From the NCBI RefSeq assembly GCF_000821085.1, contig NZ_CCXR01000001.1, positions 1,385,001 to 1,449,000 of the forward strand: a stretch of DNA of 64,000 bases. The letters run 5' to 3'. The position numbers and the translations under genes are program-made. The first letter of the stretch is position 1. Each line of letters starts with the position of its first letter. Source of the stretch: Bacillus sp. B-jedd (GTDB taxonomy: Bacteria > Bacillota > Bacilli > Bacillales > Cytobacillaceae). Positions 58,150 to 64,000 of this stretch are shown here, one piece after another. The notes beneath the pieces were generated by a model. That model saw only the letters and a list, made by a program, of their open reading frames with translations, was not told the origin of the DNA and did no database searches.

Positions 58150-59345
58150 TGGCCTGGACAAGGTATCTTTTTACTGAAAAGAAAATCGCCGCTATCCAAA
58201 TTTCCTCCATTATCCTGATTTTGCTTTCCTTCTACATGGATGAGAAGTTTTTGTTTTTTACAGGATCAATTGCCTTCCTGGCCATAACACTCAATCAGAT
58301 GTATGAAAAACATGCTGGGGAAGGCCTGGAAGTTGAAATGGTACGAAAGCGGAACAGATATTTTTCCGGCGAGCGTGGGGAATGGGAAATGGTATTCAGG
58401 AATAGTGGCTGGCCAATCCTCAATGGTGAAGTAAAAGTAATTTTCGACAATGCAGTAGAACCAATTCAAGCCGGAAAAACAAATGGAAAGACGTTAAATG
58501 AGGTATCAGTTCCCTTCTCGATCATGAAAGGTGAATCAAAAAAACTGTCTATTCCCTATATAACGAGAAAAAGAGGATTGTCCAAAATCCGAAGGCTGGA
58601 ACTTAGCTTTCCCAACTTGTTCGGTTTCGGCTCTACGCTCCTTGAGTACAAACATCCGCTTCCCCAGGAAGCACTCGTCTACCCGAAAAGAATGGAGGTT
58701 GCTGGAAAAAAGGACATCCTTACCGACCGGCCTGGAACACAGGCGGCAGCCTTTTCACTTTATGAAGATTTGCTTTCACCCGCGGGAACGCGTGATTACA
58801 GTATTCGTGACGGCTTCAAAAGAATTCACTGGAAAGCCAGTGCAAGAACCGGAAAGCTGCAGACGAAACTTTTTGACCGGGTATCAGAAAAAGGGATGGT
58901 TATCAGCCTGAATGTTATGGAAGGCCATTCATCCTCACCACAATTTGAAGAGTTGCTCGAAAGCGCTGCTGACCTTGCCTATTTCGCATGTTCCAGGAAT
59001 ATTCCTGTCTCTTTGTGCATGAACATCCGAAATGTGGGAGATGTTCCTTTTTATTATGTACCGCCGGGGGAAGGAAGGGAGCAGCTCCAAAAAATATATG
59101 AGCTTCTCGCTTTGGCTAGCTCTGACCATGCCACACTGCCCTACGAGAGGATGATTTCGTATATGGAAAGGCATTTTCATCTGATGCCAACTTTTATTCA
59201 TGGCGAAGGGGTGACAGAACAGATTTATGCCAATTTAGGGTGCATGCAAAAGAAAGGAGTAGCGCTTTATCATTTGCAGGTAATGGAGCACTATTCTATG
59301 CTCACTTCTTTTTCGCATCAGCCGGAAAGAAGGATTTCATCATGA
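58149..59345 (+). CDS. DUF58 domain protein
   Basis: A 398-residue membrane-anchored protein. Two N-terminal hydrophobic segments (about 15-50) are followed by a beta-rich middle. The DUF58 motif reads PAGTRDYSIRDGFKRIHWKA (about 215-235), and a von Willebrand A-like domain comes after it. Partners of MoxR ATPases; the role is probably in envelope or secreted protein assembly (family-level only). The start overlaps the moxR stop (TAATG). It overlaps the next gene by ATGA. Confidence 0.9.
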   Translation: MAWTRYLFTEKKIAAIQISSIILILLSFYMDEKFLFFTGSIAFLAITLNQMYEKHAGEGLEVEMVRKRNRYFSGERGEWEMVFRNSGWPILNGEVKVIFDNAVEPIQAGKTNGKTLNEVSVPFSIMKGESKKLSIPYITRKRGLSKIRRLELSFPNLFGFGSTLLEYKHPLPQEALVYPKRMEVAGKKDILTDRPGTQAAAFSLYEDLLSPAGTRDYSIRDGFKRIHWKASARTGKLQTKLFDRVSEKGMVISLNVMEGHSSSPQFEELLESAADLAYFACSRNIPVSLCMNIRNVGDVPFYYVPPGEGREQLQKIYELLALASSDHATLPYERMISYMERHFHLMPTFIHGEGVTEQIYANLGCMQKKGVALYHLQVMEHYSMLTSFSHQPERRISS

Positions 59346-60553
59346 TAAGGAAGGTCCATCTCTTTGTCTTGGAATTGCTTTTTACTTCACTGTTAATCTA
59401 TCCTAATTTTCCGCGGATAGAAATGCGGGAAGGGGTTTTCGCTGTCCTGGCCGTCCTGGTTTTTTTCTATTTTATTTTTGCATGGCTTCTCGTTCGTTCC
59501 AGGACGAACGCAAAAGCCATATACCTGCTCCTTGTATTGCCTTCATTGATCGCTGTAGCCATATTTTTTAATTTCCATCCGCTTTTGGCTGTTCTCGCAG
59601 GACTTTTCATCTTTTGGAGGGGGTTGGCAGTTGTCGATGAAGGAATGGATGACAGGGACCTTCGCATGGCGGCATTGTCAATGCTCGTTGCCATGCCGGG
59701 GGTAATTTCAGCATCTGTCAAAGAAAGCGGCGTACTAAAGATAACAATTCTCTTGCTTGCCTTGGAAATAGCGCTCGTCCTGCTCGGGCGGTTTGTGTAC
59801 AATTTATCAGAGCTTCGGGAAAATAAGAGCCAAAAAGCAGGATTCATCTTCTATTTTGGAAAAATAATAGGAGTCCTGTTTCTTGCAGGCTTGATTCTTA
59901 CGTTATTACTTGACTATTTCAAGGCAGCCTTCTTTTTTATTGTCAAAAATGGAGCTATGCTATTTGGAATGCTAGTTTCCCCATTGTTTAAATGGCTTGA
60001 AGGGAAGATGCAGGGAATGCCGATGGAAGGAATGTTCAGAGAAAGCGGAATGGACATGGGGCAAGGTACGCATGAAGCTTATCAGCCCGGCCAATATTCC
60101 CCTCAGACAGATACCTTCCTTTTGGCTCTCGCTTTTATTGCGGCCATGATCGTATTTGTTTACTTATATAAGAAGAAACTTTTTATTAAGACAGAGCAGC
60201 AATCGAACACATCCGCCCAATTAATAAGCTTTACTGGCGGACTGTCTACCCGTTCAAGAATGAGAAAAATACTGCCTCCTGAAAATAAACTTCGGCTTGA
60301 ATTTTATCAACTTGAGACCTTCGCAAATAAAAAGGGATATGGCCGTTTTCCTTACGAAACACTCGATGAGTGGTGGACAAGGATCGGTATAAATAAGGAT
60401 CGGCAGCTGATCGATATTTACGGGAGGATCCGCTACGGAAGCATGCCTGTTGAAGACAAGAGTCTTGATTATGCACGAGCCGCAATCAAGGATATTAAGG
60501 AACAAATCAAGGCTTTTGGGAAGAAGGAAAAAAGTCCAAAAACAATGGATTAG
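59342..60553 (+). CDS. Membrane protein with C-terminal DUF4129
   Basis: A 403-residue protein with about five to eight N-terminal hydrophobic helices (to about 280, including LFVLELLFTSLLIYP and FFYFIFAWLLV). A tail from about 300 ends in a DUF4129-like domain (GYGRFPYETLDEWWTRIG, then YGRIRYGSM). It lacks a transglutaminase domain, unlike B. subtilis YebA, so it is a shortened version. Last gene of the MoxR operon. ATG 59342 overlaps the stop of the DUF58 gene. Confidence 0.85.
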   Translation: MIRKVHLFVLELLFTSLLIYPNFPRIEMREGVFAVLAVLVFFYFIFAWLLVRSRTNAKAIYLLLVLPSLIAVAIFFNFHPLLAVLAGLFIFWRGLAVVDEGMDDRDLRMAALSMLVAMPGVISASVKESGVLKITILLLALEIALVLLGRFVYNLSELRENKSQKAGFIFYFGKIIGVLFLAGLILTLLLDYFKAAFFFIVKNGAMLFGMLVSPLFKWLEGKMQGMPMEGMFRESGMDMGQGTHEAYQPGQYSPQTDTFLLALAFIAAMIVFVYLYKKKLFIKTEQQSNTSAQLISFTGGLSTRSRMRKILPPENKLRLEFYQLETFANKKGYGRFPYETLDEWWTRIGINKDRQLIDIYGRIRYGSMPVEDKSLDYARAAIKDIKEQIKAFGKKEKSPKTMD

Positions 60554-60724
60554 GCAAACTTTCAGATTATTTCAGTTTAGTTGACTAAAGTTTGGAAATT
60601 GGTTAAGTTAATGAGGTTAAGGGATTTACGTTTCTTTGTAAATAAAGCTGCTTTCTTGTGATAAAGATAAGGGAATAGAAAAAGGACGTATCCCAAAATA
60701 AATTGAATAAGGAGTTTGATTTTA

Positions 60725-60991
60725 ATGGCAGAAAAACAATTTACAGTTACTGCGGACACAGGAATCCATGCAAGGCCGGCTACACTGCTGGTACAAACAG
60801 CTAGCAGGTTTGATTCCGATATCAATCTTGAGTATAAAGGCAAAAAAGTAAACTTGAAATCCATCATGGGCGTTATGTCCCTGGGAATCGGACAAGGCTC
60901 AACGATTTCCATCTCCGCGGAAGGAAGCGATTCAGAAGAAGCGCTAAAAACGTTGGAGGAAACTCTCAAAAAAGAAGGATTGGCTGAATAA
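60725..60991 (+). CDS. ptsH: Phosphocarrier protein HPr
   Basis: The general phosphocarrier of the sugar PTS, 88 residues. His15 in GIHARPA takes phosphate from enzyme I; Ser46 in KSIMGVMS is the site used by HPr kinase for CcpA-type catabolite control. ATG 60725 follows AAGGAG. It overlaps ptsI by TAATG. In B. subtilis it follows ptsG; here no ptsG or glcT lies upstream, so the promoter is probably in 60554-60724. Confidence 0.97.
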   Translation: MAEKQFTVTADTGIHARPATLLVQTASRFDSDINLEYKGKKVNLKSIMGVMSLGIGQGSTISISAEGSDSEEALKTLEETLKKEGLAE

Positions 60992-62706
60992 TGGCTTTTT
61001 TGCAGGGGATTGCTGCTTCGAATGGCATTGCCATTGCCAAGGCATATAAGCTGATTGAGCCTGATTTATCATTCAAGAAGCAAGCGGTTGAAGATGCGGA
61101 AGCCGAAGTTGCAAGATTCCGGTCTGCATTGGAACAATCAAAAGGAGAGTTATCCCAAATCCGTGACCGGGCGAGGGAGGAACTTGGGGAAGACAAAGCG
61201 GCGATTTTCGAAGCCCACCTTCTCGTCCTTTCTGACCCTGAACTAGTTTCACCAATTGAAGACAGAATCAGAACAGACAAGGTTAATGCCGAAGTGGCGT
61301 TGGATGAAACCGCGGGCATGTTCATCTCGATGTTTGAGCAGATGGACAATGAGTATATGAAGGAGCGGGCTGCCGATATCCGTGATGTGACTAAGAGAGT
61401 CCTTGCCAGGCTAATGGGCGTCCAATTGCCCAATCCTTCGATGATTGCCGAAGAGGTAATCATCGTCGGGGAGGATTTGACCCCTTCAGATACCGCCCAG
61501 TTGAACCGCCAATTTGTCAAAGGCTTTACGACCGATATCGGAGGAAGGACTTCCCACTCGGCCATCATGGCGCGATCAATGGAAATCCCCGCTGTTGTCG
61601 GAACGAGGTCGGCGACCGAGGAAATCAAAAACGGTGATCTTGTTATTGTGGATGGCCTAAAGGGAGAAGTTCATATTAACCCTACACCAGAATTGGTAAA
61701 GGCTTATGAACAGGTGAAAGAGGATTACGAGGCTCAAAAAGCCGAATGGGCAAAACTGGTCAACGAAAAAACAGTGACTGCCGATGGCCATGAAGTAGAG
61801 CTTGGGGCTAATATTGGGACTCCAAAAGATTTAAAGGGAGCCCTCGAAAATGGTGCCGAAGCTGTCGGCCTATATCGGACAGAATTCCTTTATATGGGTA
61901 GAGACCAAATGCCTACGGAAGAAGAGCAGTATGAGGCTTACAAAGCTGTACTGGAAGGCATGAAAGGAAGGCCTGTTGTTGTCCGGACCCTGGATATTGG
62001 GGGAGATAAGGAACTGCCTTACTTGAATCTTCCAAAAGAGATGAATCCATTCCTCGGGTATAGGGCAATCCGGCTGTGTCTTGATCAGAAAGAAATTTTC
62101 CGCACACAACTGCGTGCCTTACTGAGAGCCAGCTCTTATGGCAATTTGAAAATAATGTTCCCAATGATTGCCACTTTGAATGAATTCCGTGAAGCTAAAG
62201 GGATTTTGGAGGAAGAAAAAACAAAGTTAGTTAGTGAAGGCATTACGGTCTCCGAAAAAATTGAAGTCGGCATCATGGTGGAAATACCATCAACTGCTGT
62301 TCTGGCAGATCAATTTGCAAAAGAAGTTGATTTCTTCAGCATCGGAACAAATGATATGATCCAGTATACAATGGCAGCTGACAGGATGAACGAACGTGTA
62401 TCCTATTTGTATCAGCCATACAACCCATCGATCCTGCGGCTTGTCAAGATGGTCATTGATGCTGCGCATGCAGAAGGAAAATGGGCAGGCATGTGCGGGG
62501 AGATGGCGGGTGACGTTACAGCTATTCCTTTGCTTGTAGGACTTGGGCTGGATGAGTTTTCAATGAGTGCGACTTCCATTTTACGCGCCCGTTCACTTAT
62601 GAAAAAGCTGAAGAAGTCAGAGATGGAAGAATTGGCTGCGAGCGCTCTATTAATGGGCACCGTAGAAGAAGTAATGGAAGCTGTAAAGAATGTAACGGAA
62701 CTGTAA
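60991..62706 (+). CDS. ptsI: PTS enzyme I
   Basis: Phosphoenolpyruvate-protein phosphotransferase, 571 residues, the normal length. The phospho-histidine is His189 in [11 protein letters not shown]. The PEP-binding C-terminal domain has [41 protein letters not shown] and [18 protein letters not shown]. The Cys active-site region reads MCGEMAGD. It starts at the stop of ptsH. The terminator at 62814-62846 is about 110 nt beyond the stop. Confidence 0.97.
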   Translation: MAFLQGIAASNGIAIAKAYKLIEPDLSFKKQAVEDAEAEVARFRSALEQSKGELSQIRDRAREELGEDKAAIFEAHLLVLSDPELVSPIEDRIRTDKVNAEVALDETAGMFISMFEQMDNEYMKERAADIRDVTKRVLARLMGVQLPNPSMIAEEVIIVGEDLTPSDTAQLNRQFVKGFTTDIGGRTSHSAIMARSMEIPAVVGTRSATEEIKNGDLVIVDGLKGEVHINPTPELVKAYEQVKEDYEAQKAEWAKLVNEKTVTADGHEVELGANIGTPKDLKGALENGAEAVGLYRTEFLYMGRDQMPTEEEQYEAYKAVLEGMKGRPVVVRTLDIGGDKELPYLNLPKEMNPFLGYRAIRLCLDQKEIFRTQLRALLRASSYGNLKIMFPMIATLNEFREAKGILEEEKTKLVSEGITVSEKIEVGIMVEIPSTAVLADQFAKEVDFFSIGTNDMIQYTMAADRMNERVSYLYQPYNPSILRLVKMVIDAAHAEGKWAGMCGEMAGDVTAIPLLVGLGLDEFSMSATSILRARSLMKKLKKSEMEELAASALLMGTVEEVMEAVKNVTEL

Positions 62707-62813
62707 TAAGATTGAAATATAAAAATAGGTTTTACCTACGACAGTGCGGGTAAATGAGTACCAAGCAACAAGTTTGATTTAGTGTAAGCTAATCATTCTC
62801 ATTTTCCCCCTTT

Positions 62814-62846
62814 TTGCCGGCTGCGGAAGCAGCCGGATTTTTTTTG
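62814..62846 (+). terminator. ptsHI terminator
   Basis: CCGGCTGC-GGAA-GCAGCCGG hairpin followed by eight T. Confidence 0.9.
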
Positions 62847-63005
62847 CCTTTGGGTTTGAAACCTGGGAAGCCTTTCCCAAGATATGTAGGTGAAAATCTG
62901 GATAAGTATGGTTAATAAGGAAATTCCTTTTCACTGTCATTGTGTTTACAAATGGCAGGGAAGGGGAAGTTTTTTTATGTAGGCAATTTTAAGGAGGTTA
63001 ATAAA

Positions 63006-63149
63006 GTGGATAGGAAAAAAATGCTTTTGACAACTGTTGCGCTTGGTGCTGCATATTTAATGAGAAATAAAGATTCACGTGAAAAATTGAAGAATCAAAT
63101 GCAATCAATGGGTAACTCGAAACAAAAGAATAAACCAGATACAATTTAA
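63006..63149 (+). CDS. Small protein with hydrophobic head, 47 aa, GTG start
   Basis: A 47-residue protein starting at GTG 63006, backed by an ideal AAGGAGG site 8 nt upstream. The N-terminal part (KKMLLTTVALGAAYLMRN) is a membrane-associated helix and the rest is basic and hydrophilic (SREKLKNQMQSM, ending KNKPDTI). No family is recognised. An ATG at 62940 is in frame but would read through the ribosome binding site. The terminator lies 3 nt after the stop. Confidence 0.7.
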   Translation: MDRKKMLLTTVALGAAYLMRNKDSREKLKNQMQSMGNSKQKNKPDTI

Positions 63150-63151
63150 AC

Positions 63152-63181
63152 AAAAACCCCCTCGTTGGGGTTTTTTTGTTG
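63152..63181 (+). terminator. Terminator of the 47-aa gene
   Basis: AAAAACCCC / GGGGTTTTT hairpin with T-run. Confidence 0.8.
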
Positions 63182-63243
63182 TTGAAGGCTTGTTTATGAC
63201 GTCCTCCTTTTGGAAAAGGTAGAAAGAAAAGGAGTGATAGGGA

Positions 63244-63717
63244 ATGATCAGCATCGTCAGAAGGCCCTGGTTGATGGCAGGGATAGTTACAATCCTTTTC
63301 TTTCTGGCCGGATGCGGCCTCTTTGCCGATAAAGACTTGATTGCTGACCGTTATGCGGAGGCGCATTTAACGAACAATAATGAACTGCAGTTCCGGTTTA
63401 AAATCCAGGATAAGCTTTTGCAAGGTCAGGACATGTACAAAATTAGAATCCTGATCCATAATCCTAAATTAGCGGAAGCCTTGGGAACCGAAGAAATCAT
63501 CTATGGGGAAGAGCAGGTAGTAAATGGAGAATTCCTTGAGGTTAAAAAGAAAGGGGATAACTACATCTCCATGGAACCTCTTCCGCTTCTTTTGGACTTG
63601 CATATTGCCGAGCTGGAAAAAATGATTGCCGCAGAAAATGCTGTTTCTATTGAACTGTACAACGAAGAGCAAGTTTTCGGACGGGCATACTTGACTAATT
63701 TTTCCTCAAGTATGTAG
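63244..63717 (+). CDS. Lipoprotein of unknown function, 157 aa
   Basis: A secreted lipoprotein: N-terminal Arg-rich head, hydrophobic stretch (LMAGIVTILFFL) and lipobox LAGC near residue 24. The mature part is short, beta-rich and charged (NELQFRFKIQDKLLQGQ, YKIRILIHNPKLAEALG). No family is recognised. AAAGGAGTG precedes the ATG. It is a single gene between terminators. Confidence 0.75.
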   Translation: MISIVRRPWLMAGIVTILFFLAGCGLFADKDLIADRYAEAHLTNNNELQFRFKIQDKLLQGQDMYKIRILIHNPKLAEALGTEEIIYGEEQVVNGEFLEVKKKGDNYISMEPLPLLLDLHIAELEKMIAAENAVSIELYNEEQVFGRAYLTNFSSSM

Positions 63718-63776
63718 AGTTAAAAAGGTGTGATTTGGACATACTTCATACTGTGCATGATTTGGAGATTGCGCAC

Positions 63777-63811
63777 AAACCCGGGGCACGGCCCGGGTCT
63801 TTTTTTTTGCC
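63777..63811 (+). terminator. Lipoprotein gene terminator
   Basis: ACCCGGG / CCCGGGT stem with T9. Confidence 0.85.
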
Positions 63812-63877
63812 CCAAAGCCATTCTCGCCGCGATATTCTGCTAAAATGGAAGATATTACGGGTTAGGAGGTTGTGGAC

Positions 63878-64000
63878 ATGTTTACATCTGAGAATACTTC
63901 GGTTTCTTTTATAGGAACAGGGGTGATGGGTAAAAGCATGGCGGGTCATTTACTAAGCGCCGGATTCAGAGTAACAGTTTATACGAGGACCAAGGAAAAG
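63878..64000 (+). CDS. 3-hydroxyisobutyrate dehydrogenase-like protein (YkwC type), 5' part
   Basis: The first 41 codons of a beta-hydroxyacid dehydrogenase cut by the window edge. The Rossmann motif FIGTGVMGKSMAGHLLSAGF and the following VTVYTRTKEK are typical of the 3-hydroxyisobutyrate/6-phosphogluconate dehydrogenase-like family, and ykwC lies in the corresponding place in B. subtilis. GGTTAGGAGG precedes the ATG. The catalytic part is not in the window. Confidence 0.85.
   Translation, partial: MFTSENTSVSFIGTGVMGKSMAGHLLSAGFRVTVYTRTKEK

Overview
The window is chromosomal DNA of an endospore-forming Bacillaceae (Bacillus/Mesobacillus/Cytobacillus-like; GC in the mid-40s by eye). Evidence: an alpha/beta-type SASP, YjcZ-type spore peptides, a YtvI-like protein, two Spo0E-family phosphatases, SigI/RsgI, CtsR boxes before clpE, an S-box before mtnW, a yybP-ykoY leader before terC, strong AAGGAGG-type ribosome binding sites and frequent TTG/GTG starts. 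The right third keeps the order of the B. subtilis ykr-ykv-ykw region (mtnUEWXBD, a Spo0E-like gene, clpE, ykvI, ykvS, ptsH, ptsI, ykwC) with many insertions. There are no rRNA or tRNA genes, transposases, prophage genes or CRISPR arrays.

Layout. 0.3-3 kb: an aldo/keto reductase and small, probably spore- or stress-related proteins, including a Gly/Tyr/His-rich one. 3-8 kb: cyanophycinase and cyanophycin synthetase behind a promoter with a likely cre site, then a YtvI-like membrane protein and two YjcZ peptides. 8-12 kb: a sugar ABC importer (binding protein and two permeases, no ATPase) and a SleB-like hydrolase. 12-16 kb: an FtsH paralogue facing release factor 3. 16-22 kb: an SDR oxidoreductase, a manganese-riboswitch TerC protein, a DUF5667 exoprotein and the sigI-rsgI pair. 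22-27 kb: a SASP gene, glycolate oxidase subunits GlcF/GlcD with a CdaR-type regulator, and small proteins. 27-34 kb: a B12-binding radical SAM protein, an acyltransferase, and a two-gene 2-oxoacid:ferredoxin oxidoreductase. 34-40 kb: an ArsR-type autoregulator candidate and the methionine salvage genes. 40-46 kb: a Spo0E phosphatase, fixABCX, and a hemerythrin-like gene with a probable FNR-type site. 46-54 kb: an Fsr-like exporter facing an MhqR-like MarR gene, an M3 oligopeptidase, clpE, ykvI and a CPBP protease. 54-64 kb: an NAD(P)-binding protein, ykvS, a second Spo0E-like gene, an SDR, a MoxR/DUF58/DUF4129 operon, ptsHI, a lipoprotein and the start of a ykwC-like dehydrogenase.

Functional themes. 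Low-potential electron flow is represented by FixABCX (bifurcating ETF type) and the 2-oxoacid:ferredoxin oxidoreductase, with oxygen or redox control suggested by the hemerythrin promoter. Nitrogen and carbon storage is represented by CphBA. Carbon control is suggested by cre-like sites before both cphBA and fixA, and by ptsHI.

The most unusual feature is a dispersed GC-rich repeat with full copies near 47.9 and 56.7-57.2 kb. A fragment of it forms the last codons and stop of glcF. No single new defence or biosynthetic system was found. The best leads are the repeat-captured GlcF tail, cre-controlled cyanophycin genes, FixABCX without nif, the hemerythrin promoter, and a hairpin plus 20-bp tandem array downstream of rsgI.
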